Source: Hysterangium stoloniferum (lineage: Eukaryota; Basidiomycota; Agaricomycetes; Hysterangiales; Hysterangiaceae). From it: DNA of 64,000 nucleotides. Made by a program: the position numbers and the translations under genes. Each line of letters begins with the position of its first letter. Positions within the stretch are counted from its first letter, which is position 1. Positions 45,650 through 55,757 of the stretch are shown piece after piece. Under the pieces are notes generated by a model, which had not been told where the DNA came from, made no database searches, and saw only the letters and a program-made list of their open reading frames with translations. The DNA lies in contig WHVD01000284.1 of assembly GCA_015178975.1 (NCBI GenBank), positions 1-64,000 of the forward strand. The letters run 5' to 3'.

Positions 45650-46658
45650 TGTTAAGGGTACGTACACAGCAGGTTCCTGGAGAAACCTGTGGAAACTCTG
45701 GTAGACTTGGCTTCAGCTTGGAGGCTACGCCCTCGCGAGATTGTGTTGTCCAATTTCAAACCGGCAGATGGGAAACCTGGGGAGTCTGGGCAGGGTTTGT
45801 GGGTCAAGGGGTCAGAGGTCAGAGGTCGTGGGTTGAGAGGTTGGGGAGTTGAGATAAATAAGAGAGATAGATGTGTCAGAGCCCGTGGGCTTTGACTAGC
45901 GAGAGTGGTGTAATTTAAAGAGGAGTTTAGAGCAGAAAATGTATTAGATTACTGGGGGGAATCTAAGCCAATTTTCTGGCTGGATTGTATGCACAACATC
46001 TACCAGACTATATAGACCGTGGAATGAATAACATACCAAATCCAGTAATAATGAAATGAAACTAGCAAAACATAAAACAAGAATAGTAAACACCAAATTT
46101 GGTGTTAGGACAGGATGGAACAGAGCGGAGTCCAAATTGTGACAGGTCATTGACTAAAACAGGAATGGGGTGGGAGCGGAGTCCGAATCGTGACAGGTCA
46201 TTAACTAAAATGGGAATGGGGCTCAGTTAGAGGGGTGACAGGTTTTCCGAGTGGGGTCTGGTGACTGATGTGCAGGGTCTGGTGACTGATGTGCAGGGTC
46301 TGGTGACTGATGTGCAGGGTCTGGTGACTGATGTGCAGGGTCTGGTGACTGATGTGCAGGGTCTGGTGACTGATGTGCAGGGTCTGGTGACTGATGTGCA
46401 GGGTCTGGTGACTGATGTGCAGGGTCCAGTGACTGATGCATGGGTTCTGGTGACTGATGTGCAGGACAGAGTTGGACAGACAGGGATGGAGTCCGGTGGG
46501 TATTCTGGTGACTGATACACAATGTAACAAAGTCAAGTGTGGACAAGTCTGACATACAGAGTCCAGTGGAAATTCCAGTAAACTGACAATTGGTGTGTGT
46601 AGGGCACGTGTGCATATACATTAGTGCCCAGAGTCCAGCAGGAATTCTGGTTGTAACA
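45650..46658 (-). mobile_element. Element A1 3' LTR (1,009 bp)
   Basis: A family A LTR with plus-strand ends TGTTAAGGG and GTTGTAACA. On its right is GTACCCTCCCTTTATG, the complement of the family A PPT, so this is the 3' LTR of a minus-strand element whose body runs to at least 61,812. It is longer than the 811-820 bp sister LTRs because of an expanded 21-bp array. It carries the conserved U5 motif ACTTGGCTTCAGCTT at 45,706. The left flank is GTGCT, and the matching right flank lies outside the window. Confidence 0.9.
46254..46470 (+). repeat. 21-bp minisatellite within the A1 LTR (about 10 units)
   Basis: Ten GGTGACTGATG-containing units with a strict 21-bp period, the first eight essentially identical and the last two diverged. 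The sister LTRs at 47,594 and 54,580 have a single equivalent of this unit (GACTGATGCGTGG), so the array is a local expansion. Translations on both strands (VTDVQGL and AHQSPDP repeats) are artefacts of it. Confidence 0.95.
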
Positions 46659-46869
46659 GTACCCTCCCTTTATGCTGAAGTCCCAAAGAGGCTCTAGACC
46701 TTGATAAGGTACTTGTCGGCTATGTGCATGTGTCAAAAGTCATGTTGGTTACATGTATGTGTCACAGGGTCACATGATCTGGAAGGAAAGGTTCAGATGC
46801 GACAAGCCTATATAAAAAATTGAAAAAAATGAATTTTTCTTCTTCTTTAATACCCCCATCATCAACAAC

Positions 46870-46986
46870 TTGGGACCAAACCCAATGCCAAGAAGACCAA
46901 TGCTGACCGCCGGGCCCTCCACAGGCACTCCATATCAGGCATCACTCACCACAGCCCAACTCTTGACACAGTGAGAAGAGCAATGC
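46870..46986 (+). pseudogene. Antisense zinc-cluster gene of A1, 5' part (start codon lost)
   Basis: This is the beginning of the third copy of the family A antisense gene. The expected ATG is TTG (46,870-46,872). The next codons match the N-terminus GPKPMPRKPMPTAGPS-type of the copy at 48,008, followed by an in-frame TGA. The gene is cut at 46,986 by the insertion of A2, whose TSD AATGC is 46,982-46,986. The gene resumes at 55,758. Its conserved TATA box (GCCTATATAAA) is at 46,806-46,816. Confidence 0.85.
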
Positions 46987-47806
46987 TGTTAGGATACACA
47001 CACAGGGTGGGTTTCCGGAGAAACCCGTGGGATATCTGGTAGGACTTGGCTTCAGCTTATAGGCTGCACCCTCGCTAGATCGTGTTGTCCAATTTCGAAC
47101 AGGCGGACAGGGATCCTGGGGAGTCCGGGTGGGGTTTTTGGGTCATAGGTTGTAAGTCGGAGGTCATGGGTCGTGAGTCGAGATAGTCGAGAGAGATAGA
47201 TGCGCTAGAGCCCGTGGGCTCTAACTAGTGAAAGCGATGTGAATCAAGCATGGTTTTAGAGTGGAAAATGTTATTAGATTACTGGGGGGAATCTAAGCTA
47301 ATTTTCTGACTGGATTGTATGTACAACATCTGCCAGTTTATATAGACCGTGGAGTGAATGACATACCAAATCCAGTAATGATGAAATGAAACTAATGAAA
47401 CATAAAATGGGAATAATAAACCCCAAGTTTGGTGTTAGGAATGGAACAGAACGGAGCAGAGTCCGAATCGTGACAAAGCATAACCCATAACGGGAAACAG
47501 AGCGGGAGTGGAGTCCTAAATCGTGACAGGTCATTTGACTAAAACAGGAACGGGGCTCGATTAGAGCAGTGACGGGATTCTAAGCGGGGTCCAGTGACTG
47601 ATGCGTGGAATGAAGATGGACATAGACAGAGACGGAGTCCGGGGGAAGTCCAGTTACTGAGATATGTCGTAATGAGGTCGAACGTAACAAGTCTTGACGT
47701 AACAGAGTCTGGGCAGGAAATCCTATAAACAGACATTTGGTGCTTGTAGCGTGTGGGGGTGTATGGGTTAGTGCCCAGAGTCCAGTGGGATTGTCTGGTC
47801 ATAACA
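46987..47806 (-). repeat. A2 3' LTR (820 bp) with PPT
   Basis: Plus-strand ends TGTTAGGATAC and GGTCATAACA. The PPT complement GTACCCTCCCTTTATG follows at 47,807-47,822. On the minus strand a TATA box (GGTCTATATAAACTGG) lies about 470 bp into the LTR, and the U5 motif containing AAGCTGAAGCCAAGTCC is near its 3' end (47,044-47,075). Confidence 0.93.
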
Positions 47807-47947
47807 GTACCCTCCCTTTATGCCGAAGTCCCAAAGAGGCTCTAGACCTAGACTGTTGGCTACACGCATGTGTCAAAAGTCATGTTGGTTACACGTATGT
47901 GTCAAAGAGTCATGTGATCTGGAAGGTAAGGTTCAAACGTGACAAGC

Positions 47948-47957
47948 CTATATATAA
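47948..47957 (+). promoter_or_regulatory. TATA box of the antisense zinc-cluster gene
   Basis: TATATATAAA lies 51 nt before the ATG at 48,008. The surrounding GACAAGCCTATATA block is conserved in A1 (about 46,800) and A3 (minus strand, about 54,220). Upstream (47,868-47,917) the motif TGTGTCAAA with AGTCATGT appears twice as a direct repeat, a candidate upstream element. The promoter is separate from the LTR promoter. Confidence 0.7.
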
Positions 47958-48007
47958 ATTTGAAAAATATAAATTTCTTCTTCTTTATTACCCCCAGCAT
48001 CTATAAC

Positions 48008-49007
48008 ATGGGACCAAAGCCCATGCCGCGCAAGCCTATGCCGACCGCCGGGCCCTCCATGGGCAATCAGTACCAGGCGCCGCTGTCTGCTGCCCAAATC
48101 TTGGCGCAGCAGGATGAGCAACGTCGACAGCGAGAAGAGGCGGAGCAAGAAGCCTGGGAGGTCGAGGAGGCCCTGAATAGGGAATACCAGGCAGCCATGG
48201 CCACGGAGGAAGAGGCTGTGAGGCAGAAGCAGAGGGATGAGGAGGAAGCTGCACCAGTGGCCGTGGAGAAGACCAGGATGGTGGCAGAGAAAGCCCGGGT
48301 GGCTGCGGTTGTTGCAGGAAAGGTAAGTCCCATAGTTCAACTTGTTGTTTTCTTTTGACTTGGCATTTTCAGCGCAAGGTGGCGGAAGTCGAGTCCGAGT
48401 CCGAGGGGGAGCCAGAAAGCCCCAAGAAGGTGAGTCTCGGTCTGTGGGTATACTGTGGAGCTAACCGTGTCAACAGAAAGGAAGGAAGGTGGTGCCAGTC
48501 CACCTACCGGCTCAGAACGACCCGCGGTGTTCCAGTTGTAATGACCAGAACACTGAGTGCAATCAGAAGTCTGGCTGGGGCCCAGGGTGTTACCAGTGCA
48601 CGCACCTCAAGGCGAGGTGCTCACTCATTCACGAGCAGGCTGCAGGGTCCAGTTCACCGGAGAATGACGGGTCGGACAGATACTCCAGTCTGGAGGAAGC
48701 CTTGGGATGGATTGCCGAGGGCATTGAAGCCCAAAACGAGTTGCTCCAGAAGAGCAACAAAGTCAGTGTCATCATGGCGAACGATCTCCACGCAATCCGC
48801 AGGGACCATTTCAAATTCCTGATGGAGTATGCCGGCTTTGTGTATGAAAAGCCAGAGGATGGGAGTTCCAAGGAGGCCGGTTCAGATGAGGAGGAGGTGC
48901 CCACGGAGATAGTGGAGCTACCTGAGGAGATGAATGAGGCAGGAAAAGCTGAGGCAAAAAAAGAGGCGGGGAAAAAAGATAGCCCCATCAATGTAGATGA
49001 AGAATAA
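48008..49007 (+). CDS. Antisense spliced gene of A2: coiled-coil, Zn(II)2Cys6-like protein
   Basis: Three exons (48008-48322, 48373-48429, 48477-49007) with introns of 50 and 47 nt (GTAAGT...CAG, GTGAGT...CAG) join in frame to a 300-aa protein. Residues 35-100 are a charged, probably helical segment (DEQRRQREEAEQEAWEVEEA). Residues 142-172 carry six Cys with spacing CX2CX6CX9CX2CX6C, as in the fungal binuclear zinc cluster. A further helical part (EEALGWIAEGIEAQNELLQK) and an acidic tail ending SPINVDEE follow. It lacks the basic residues usually found between Cys2 and Cys3, so DNA binding is not assured and protein binding is possible. It lies between pol (convergent, 200 bp away) and the 3' LTR. 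It is not a Gag knuckle (no CX2CX4HX4C). The frame is fully open. Confidence 0.8.
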
Positions 49008-49206
49008 AAATAAAACTTGATAATAATTTTGAACATAAAAGTAAAGCGTGAAAAACATAAGAATAAAAGTCATAGCCAAAGTCCACAGAGAGTCCACTTA
49101 AGGACTTGACAAGACATGTCAGAACCTGTAAAAGCAAAGAGAGACATAGGGCAACAGGGAATAATGAAAATGAGTCCAAATGTAACACGGGGTCCATGGA
49201 GTGTGG

Positions 49207-50340
49207 TCAGAGAGATGATAATGGTCCAGGTTTGAGTGGGTAAACTGTATGAAAGTCAGTAATGATTTCTGTGGCATTACCGAGTTCTGTGGCCAAAATC
49301 CATGAGGTTTCTTCATCGGTGCCCTCGTAACCCACCCATTTGACCAAGTAAAGCAGTTTACAAGTGCGTTGATGCTTGTCAATTTTTGAATCTAAAATCT
49401 GTGAGATTTCAAACTCGGGTTCTCCGTCAATGATGGCAGGAGGAGGTGGAGATTTCACGCGATCCGGGATAGTGTTAGCAGTACAAGGTTCTAGCATAGA
49501 AACATGAAATACCGGGTGTACCACGCACATGCTATCTGGAAGCCATAGAGTCCAAGAAACTGAACCTACTTGTGTGATAATTTCAAACAGACCTAAATAT
49601 TTTTCAGCAAGCTTTTGTGATGGACAGGTTGTCCAGAAGAATTGAGCTTTGACAAAGATGTGATCACCAATTTTGAAGTATGGTGGTGGGATCCAGTGTT
49701 TGTCTGCTGAATGTTGGTATTGCTCTTGGGCGGGCAATATTGCAGTCCGGAGTTCCTCATGGAGCTTGTGGAGGTCTGTGGTGAACTCTTGAGCACAAAC
49801 AGAGGCGAGATTTCGTTCTGGATGTACTGTAATATTTGGATTATATCCTTTATTTGCAAAGAATGGGGAAACACCAGTAGTGGCCGAGGGTGCATTGTTG
49901 TAAGCAAACTCTGCAAGTGGTAACAAGGATTTCCAATTGTCCTGTTGGTAGTTGCAATATACGCGGAGGTATTGTTCCAATGTCTGGTTGACGCATTTGG
50001 TTTGTCTGTCACCTTCCGGGTGATGTCTGGATGTGAAATGTAAGGTCATGTCCAAGGATTTTCTGAGGGATCTAAAGAAGTGAGACATGAACTCTGATCC
50101 TCGATTGGAAGTCATGTGGGATGGAACTCTGTGCTTGGAAAATATGTGGATAATGAAAAGTTCCACTAACTGCACGGATGTAATTGTGTCATATGTAGGG
50201 ATGAATATACCTTGTTTTGAGAATCTGTCAACAATGACTAGAATAGCAGAAAAGCCTTCGGAATCCAGTAGGTGTTCAATGAAATCCATAGAGATAGAAT
50301 TCCATGGGTGTTCCAGTACTGGGAGTTGTTTCAAGAGGCC
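49207..50340 (-). pseudogene. A2 integrase core, C-terminal domain and chromodomain
   Basis: A 375-aa frame from MKQLPVLEHPWNSISMDFIE to the stop after YPLKPGPLSSL. The DDE Asp in SMDFIEHL is present. The second is Asn in TSNRGSEFMSHFF (codon 50,104-50,106), from GAT in a CG context. The Glu region ends HHPEGDRQTKCVNQTLEQYL. The C-terminal domain (FKIGDHIFVKAQFF, AEKYLGLFEIITQVGS) and the chromodomain (CKLLYLVKWVGYEGTDEETS) follow, which normally directs integration to methylated-histone chromatin. Upstream the frame is closed by TGA after CSKSQ (50,347), again CGA to TGA. Confidence 0.9.
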
Positions 50341-50352
50341 GTATGGCTTGTG

Positions 50353-50691
50353 TCACTGGGATTTCGAGCAGGGACAAGTAGTGCAAGATTTACAATAGTG
50401 CTTAACGAATCCATGGAGTCCGGGCCAAGTGTATTCTCTTCTTATTAATGATAGAGTTTTGTTGTACCCGAAATGTCCTGAGAGTGGATGATCATGTTTG
50501 TATTGAAGGATCCTGAGGTGGAGGCCATCGGAGTCCAGTATGTAGATGTGATCGTCAAGTCTAATGAAACCATGTTGATCAAGAGACCACCGGGGTTGAC
50601 CGGGGTCCACGGGATTGTCAAGGTGAGCTTTAGTAATCAGGTCTAGTGGAATTGCCGATAGAATGTCTTGATGTAACTTCTCAATATCCAT
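50353..50691 (-). pseudogene. A2 integrase N-terminal H2C2 zinc domain
   Basis: This frame contains HPLSGHFGYNKTLSLIRREY and then KHYCKSCTTCPCSK, the HHCC zinc-binding domain that precedes the integrase core. It is in line with the core frame and separated only by a TGA, and is preceded by an RNase H tail segment with stops (50,700-50,835). Confidence 0.85.
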
Positions 50692-50835
50692 AATGATAAT
50701 TCAATGGACAATGGGATTGATGAGGAAAGTTGCACGGACCGATGCAGTAAGTTGTTGATTCGTGAAGATAGGTTTCAGGTTGTGTGGATTTACCATTGCA
50801 TAGTCGTTGCTCCCCTCTTTAGGATAGACGTCCCA

Positions 50836-51867
50836 TCATCTAATTAAAGCGTCGGGTTTGCCACCGAGACGGCCGGGTCGAAAACGGATAATCATGTTGA
50901 AGGCAGATAGATATTCAGACCAGCAGGCCTGCCGGCGGGTCAAAAGGTTTGTGGTAGAAAAGTATTCCAGGTTTTTGTGATCTGTTACAACGTCAATAGG
51001 AGTTCCTGAGCCTTCTAAATAGTGTCGCCATGCTTTGAAAGCTGAAAAGATTGCCAGAAGCTCTTTATCATGAACGTCGTAGTTGAGCTCTGCTCCGGTA
51101 AAAGTCCGGGACAGAAAAGCCACGGGGTGGACTTCTCCGTCGGAGTCCTGGATAGACAGAATGGCTCCGAGTGCATAGTCCGAGGCGTCCGTTTCGACAA
51201 TGAGCGGGAAGTCCGGTTTCCAATGCGACAGAATAGGAGCTGTAGAAAAAGAATTTTTTAAAAGATTGAAAGCTTTTTGACACTTATCATTGAAATTCCA
51301 CGGAGTCCCCTTACGTGTAAGACGGGTAAGGGGTACCGTGATGTCGGAATATCCACGGATAAAACATCTGTAAAAATTGGCAAAGCCGAGGAAGGATTGT
51401 ATATCTTTAACTTTTCGGGGTTCGGGCCAATCTTTGATGACTTGCACTTTAGTTTCATCCATGTGGAGTCCATCGGGTCCCATCATGAAACCTAGGTATT
51501 CCACGGAGTCCGTGTCAAAAGTACATTTTTTACCATTCGCGAATAAACCATGTTTTCTAAGTCTCCGGAGAACTTCACGGACTTGTTTGTCATGTTCCGC
51601 GGGATTCTCGGAGTAGATAAGAATGTCGTCCAAGTAAACAATGACGCATACATCGAGCATGTCGGAGAAAATGTCGTTGATAAAACGCTGAAAAACAGAA
51701 GGAGCATTGGTGAGTCCGAAGGGCATCACCAACCACTCAAAGGCTTCATAGCGGGTTCTAAAAGTGGTTTTCCATTCGTTGCCCGTGGCGATCTGGACCA
51801 AATGATAGGCATGCTTGAGATCTATTTTGGTGTAAATCCGGGCGTTCTGTGGAGCATTGAGCAGATT
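50836..51867 (-). pseudogene. A2 reverse transcriptase (5'-truncated) and RNase H
   Basis: An open frame starting within RT (NLLNAPQNARIYTKIDLKHA), through MPFGLTNAPSVFQRFINDIF, the intact active site VYLDDILIYSENP (51,620-51,640), VEYLGFMMGPDGLHMDETKV and the RNase H acidic residues ([39 protein letters not shown]). It ends at a TGA in ALIR-stop-W (CGA to TGA). The first roughly 130 RT residues, protease and gag are deleted at the head-to-head junction near 51,868. It is the best-preserved RT in the window. Confidence 0.9.
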
Positions 51868-52950
51868 ATGGATTTCATTGAACACCTACCGGACTCCGAA
51901 GGCTTTTCCGCCATTCTAGTCATTGTTGACAGATTCTCAAAACAAGGTATATTCATCCCTACATATGACACAATTACATCCGTGCAGTTAGTGGAACTTT
52001 TCATTATCCACATATTTTCCAAGCACAGAGTTCCATCCCACGTGACTTCCGATCGAGGATCAGAGTTCATGTCTCACTTCTTTAGATCCCTCAGAAAATC
52101 CTTGGACATGACCTTACATTTCACGTCCGGACATCACCCGGAAGGTGACGGACAAACCGAACATGTCAATCAGACATTGGAACAATATCTCCGTGTATAT
52201 TGCAACTACCAACAGGACAATTGGAAATGCTTGTTACCACTTGCAGAGTTTGCTTACAACAATGCACCCTCGGCCACCACTGGTGTTTCCCCGTTCTTTG
52301 CAAATAAAGGATATAATCCAAATATTACAGTACATCCAGAATGAAATCTCGCCTCTGCTCGTGCTCAAGAGTTCACCACAGACCTCCACGAGCTCCACGA
52401 GGAACTCCAGACTGCAATAAAGTCTGCCCAAGAGCAATATCAACTTTCAGCGGACAGACACCGGATCCTGCCACCCAATTTCAAGATAGGCGACCGTGTT
52501 TATGTCAAAGCTCAATTCTTTAGGACAACCCGTCCATCAAAAAAGCTTGCTGAAAAATATTTAGGTCCGTTTGAAATTATCGCACACGTAGGTTCAGTCT
52601 CTTGGACTCTACGTCTTCCAGATAGCATGCGCGCGGTACACCCGGTATTCCATGTTTCTATGTTAGAACCTTGTACTGCTAACACTATCCCAGATCGCGT
52701 GCAATCTCCGCCTCCTCCTGTCGTCATTGACGGAGAACCCGAGTTTGAAATCTCGCAGATTTTAGATTCAAAAATTGACAAGCGTCGACGCACTTGTAAA
52801 CTGCTTTACTTGGTCAAGTGGGCGGGTTACGAGGGCACCAATGAAGAGACATCATGGATTTTGGCCACGGAACTCGGTAATGCCACGGAAATCGTTACTG
52901 ACTTTCATTCAGCTTACCCACTCAAGCCTGGACCATTATCGTCTCTCTGA
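51868..52950 (+). pseudogene. A3 integrase and chromodomain, fused head-to-head to A2
   Basis: Plus-strand integrase from MDFIEHLPDSEGFSAILVIV on, with the DDE core intact: TSDRGSEFMSHFF (Asp at 52,051), HHPEGDGQTEHVNQTLEQYL, then the C-terminal domain (KIGDRVYVKAQFFRTTRPSK) and the chromodomain (CKLLYLVKWAGYEGTNEETS) up to the stop at 52,950. The frame is open apart from one TGA at 52,342-52,344 (HPE-stop-NLASAR), a CGA-to-TGA change. RT, RNase H and the H2C2 domain are missing at the fusion. Confidence 0.9.
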
Positions 52951-53159
52951 CTGCACTCTGCGGACCCCGTGTTACGTTTGGACTCATTTTCACTACTCCC
53001 TGTCGCCCTATGTCTCTCTTTGCTTTTACAGGTTCTGACATGTCTTATCAAGTCTTTAAGCGGACTCTCCGCGGACTTTGACTTTGACTTTGACTTTTAT
53101 TTTTTTTAAGTTTTTCACCCTTTACTTTCACATTCAAAAATTATTAAACTTTTATTATA

Positions 53160-54157
53160 TTATTCCTCATCTACATTTATGGGGCTATCCTTTTTACCCG
53201 CCTTTCTTTCTGCCTCAGCTTTTCCTGCCTCATTCATCTCCTCGGGTAGCTCCGCGACCTCCACGGGCACCTCTTCCTCATGAGACCCAGCCTCCGGCTT
53301 CTCATATACAAAGCTGGCATACTCCACCAGGAACTTATAATGGTCCCGGCGGAGTGCGCGGATATCATTCGCCATGACTACACTAACCTTGTTGCTCTTC
53401 CGGAGCAACTCGTTTTGCACGTCAATCCCATCAGCAATCCGTCCCAAGGCCTCCTCCAGACCGGAGTACCCGTCTGACCCGCCACTCTCTCTTGTACTCC
53501 CGGACCCCGTGGCCTGCTCATGGACAAGTGAGCACCTCGCCTTGAGGTGTGCGCACTGGTAGCAGCCCGGGCCCCGGTCGGACTTCCGATTGCACTCAGT
53601 GTTCCAGTCATTACAACCAGAACACCGCGGGTCGTTCCGAGTTGGTAGGCGGACTGGCGCCACCTTCCTTGCTTTCTGTTGATACGGTTAGCTCCATGGT
53701 AATCCCACGGATCCAATACTCACCTTGTTGGGGCTCTCTTGCTCCCCCTCGGACTCCAATTCGACGTCTGCTGCCTTGCGCTGAAAATACCAAGTCAAAA
53801 CAAAAACACAAGTCGAATGCTGGGACTTACTTTTCCTGCTACAACCGCGGCTCACTCCGTGGCCACCCGGGCCTTCTCTGCCACTACTTTGGCCTTCTCT
53901 GCGGCCACCCGCACAGCCTCCTCCTCATCCCTCTGCCTCTGCCTCGCAGCCTCTTCCTCGGCGGCCACGGCTGCCTGGTACTCCCTATTAAGGGCCTCCT
54001 CGACCTCTCGGGCTTCCCGCTCCGCCTCTTCCTGCTGTCGTCGCTGCTCGTCCCGCTGCACCAATATTTGGGCGGCGGTCAGCGGCGCCCGGTACGAACT
54101 GCCCATGGAGGGCTCCGCGGTCGGCATAGGTTTTCACGGCGTTGGTTTTGGTCCCAT
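53160..54157 (-). pseudogene. Antisense zinc-cluster gene of A3 (exon 1 damaged)
   Basis: Second copy of the antisense gene, opposite to A3 pol and convergent with it. Exon 3 (53,663 to 53,160) is completely open, with the same cluster spacing CX2CX6CX9CX2CX6C, the helical EEALGRIADGIDVQNELLRK and the same SPINVDEE end. Introns have the same donor and acceptor forms (GTAAGTCCC and GTGAGT donors). Exon 1 has TGA at codon 8 (54,134-54,136) and another at 53,852-53,854 within a 12-nt insertion relative to the A2 copy, so the full-length protein is not made unless translation starts or splicing differ. Its TATA region (GAGCCTATATAAAAATTG) is about 70 nt upstream of the ATG. Confidence 0.8.
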
Positions 54158-54371
54158 GTCGTAGATGATGGGGGTAATGAAGAAGAAGAAATTTCTATTT
54201 TTTCAATTTTTATATAGGCTCGTCGCATTTGAACCTTACCTTCCAGATCACATGACTCTTTGACACATACGTGTAACCAACATGACTTTGACACATGCGT
54301 GTAGCTGACAAGAACCTTATCCTTATCTATGCCTAGAGCCTCTTTGTGACTTCAGCATAAAGGGAGGGTAC

Positions 54372-55182
54372 TGTTACGACCCGGACAAATCCCACCGGAC
54401 TCCGGGCACTAACCCGTACGCCCCCACGCGCTACAAGCACCAATTGTCTGTTTATAGGATTTCCTGCCCAGCCTCCATCACGTCAAGACTTGTTACGTTC
54501 GACCTCATTACGACACATATCAGTAACCGGACTTCCCCTGGACTCCATCTCTGTCTATGTCCGTCTTCGTCCCACACATCAGTCACCGGATCCCGCTCAG
54601 AATCCCGTCACCACTCAATTCGAGCCCTGTTCCCGTTTTAGTCAAATGACCTGTCACGATTAGGACTCCGCTCCCACTCCGTTTCCTGTTATGGGTTTTG
54701 CTTTGTCACGATTCGGACTCCGCTCCGTTCTGTCCCGTTCCTAACACCAAATTTGGTGTTTACATTTCCCGTTTGTGTTTTGTTAGTTTCGTTTTCATTA
54801 TTACCGGATTAGTATGTTCATTCACTCCATGGTCTATTTAAACTGGCAGATGTTGTACATACAATCCAGTCAGAAAATTAGCTTAGATTTCCCCCCAGTA
54901 ATCTAATATATTTTTCCTACTCTAATCACACCGCTCGCACTAGTCGGAGCCCACGGGCTCCGGCGTATCTATCTCTCTCGACTATCTCGACTCACGACTC
55001 ACGACCTCACGACCTACGACCTACGACCCACGAACCCCGCCCGGACTCCCCAGGATTCCCGTCTGCCTGTTTGAAATTGGACGACACGATCTAGCGAGGG
55101 CGCAGCCTATAAGCTGAAGCCAAGTCCTACTGGATATCCCGCGGGTTTCTCATGAGACCCACCCTGTGTGTGTATCCTAACA
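54372..55182 (+). repeat. A3 3' LTR (811 bp) with PPT
   Basis: Ends TGTTACGACC and TATCCTAACA, preceded by CATAAAGGGAGGGTAC (PPT, 54,356-54,371). It is the most CG-rich family A LTR here. It contains CCACCGGACTCCGGGC near its start, a TATA box (GGTCTATTTAAACTGG, about 54,831) and the U5 motif GCAGCCTATAAGCTGAAGCC near 55,102. The right flank is AAAGT within the A2 5' LTR, and the matching left flank has been deleted. Confidence 0.93.
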
Positions 55183-55757
55183 AAAGTGATGTGAATCAAG
55201 CAAGGTTCTAGAGTGGAAAATGTTACTAGATTACTGGGGGGAATCTAAGCTAATTTTCTGACTGGATTGTACGTACAACATCTGTTAGTTTATATAGACC
55301 GTGGAGTGAATGACATACCAATCCAGTAATGACAAAACGAAACTAACAAAACATAAAACGGGAATAATAAACACCAAGTTTGGTGTTAGGAATGGAACGG
55401 AACGGAGTGGAGTCCGAATTGTGACAAAGCATAACCCATAACGGGAAATGGAGTGGGAGTGGAGTCCTAAATTGTGACAGGTCATTTGACTAAAATGGGA
55501 ACAGGGCTCAATTAGAGCAGTGACGGGATTCTAAGTGGGGTCCGGTGACTGATGTGTGGGACGAAGACAGACATAGACAGAGACGGAGTCCGGGGGAAGT
55601 CCGGTGACTGAGATGTGTCGTAATGAGGTCGAATGTAACAAGTCTTGATGTAATGGAGTCCGGGCGGGAAATCCTATAAACAGACATTTGGTGCTTGTAG
55701 CGCATGGGGGCGTACAGGTTAGTGCCCAGATTCCGGCGGGATTGTCCAGTCGTAACA
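55183..55757 (-). repeat. Remainder of A2 5' LTR (575 bp)
   Basis: This matches 47,220-47,806 of the A2 3' LTR from GCGATGTGAATCAAGC-type sequence to the terminal GTCGTAACA, and is followed by the TSD copy AATGC. The missing outer part (about 240 bp) lay on the other side of the A3 insertion and was deleted. Confidence 0.9.

Larger units (their letters stand above)
46987..55757 (-). mobile_element. Composite insertion A2/A3 within A1, TSD AATGC
   Basis: AATGC flanks this block at 46,982-46,986 and 55,758-55,762. It begins with the A2 3' LTR and ends with the A2 5' LTR remainder (55,183-55,757), so the outer element is A2 on the minus strand. A3 (plus strand) had inserted into the A2 5' LTR. 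A deletion then removed the 5' parts of both, fusing their pol genes head to head near 51,868. The outcome is an approximate inverted repeat: LTR, antisense gene, pol, then pol, antisense gene, LTR. Confidence 0.88.

Noticed and set aside
46254-46470. Regular repeats resembling a CRISPR array
   Set aside because: The 21-bp units are contiguous with no unique spacers, and lie inside a retrotransposon LTR in a fungal genome. It is a minisatellite.
46223-46621. Repetitive AHQSPDP and TLHISHQ proteins
   Set aside because: Three frames of the same 21-bp minisatellite are open simply because the unit length is a multiple of three.
48477-49007. Zinc-cluster protein read as the Gag nucleocapsid
   Set aside because: It is antisense to pol, downstream of it and spliced, and the Cys spacing is CX2CX6C-type. 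A real gag knuckle CX2CX4HX4C is visible in C1 at about 40,940-40,981 instead.
51550-51870. N-terminal extension of the A3 integrase frame into 51,550
   Set aside because: The extension is the reverse complement of A2 RT that happens to be open. The real integrase homology begins at the fusion near 51,868.
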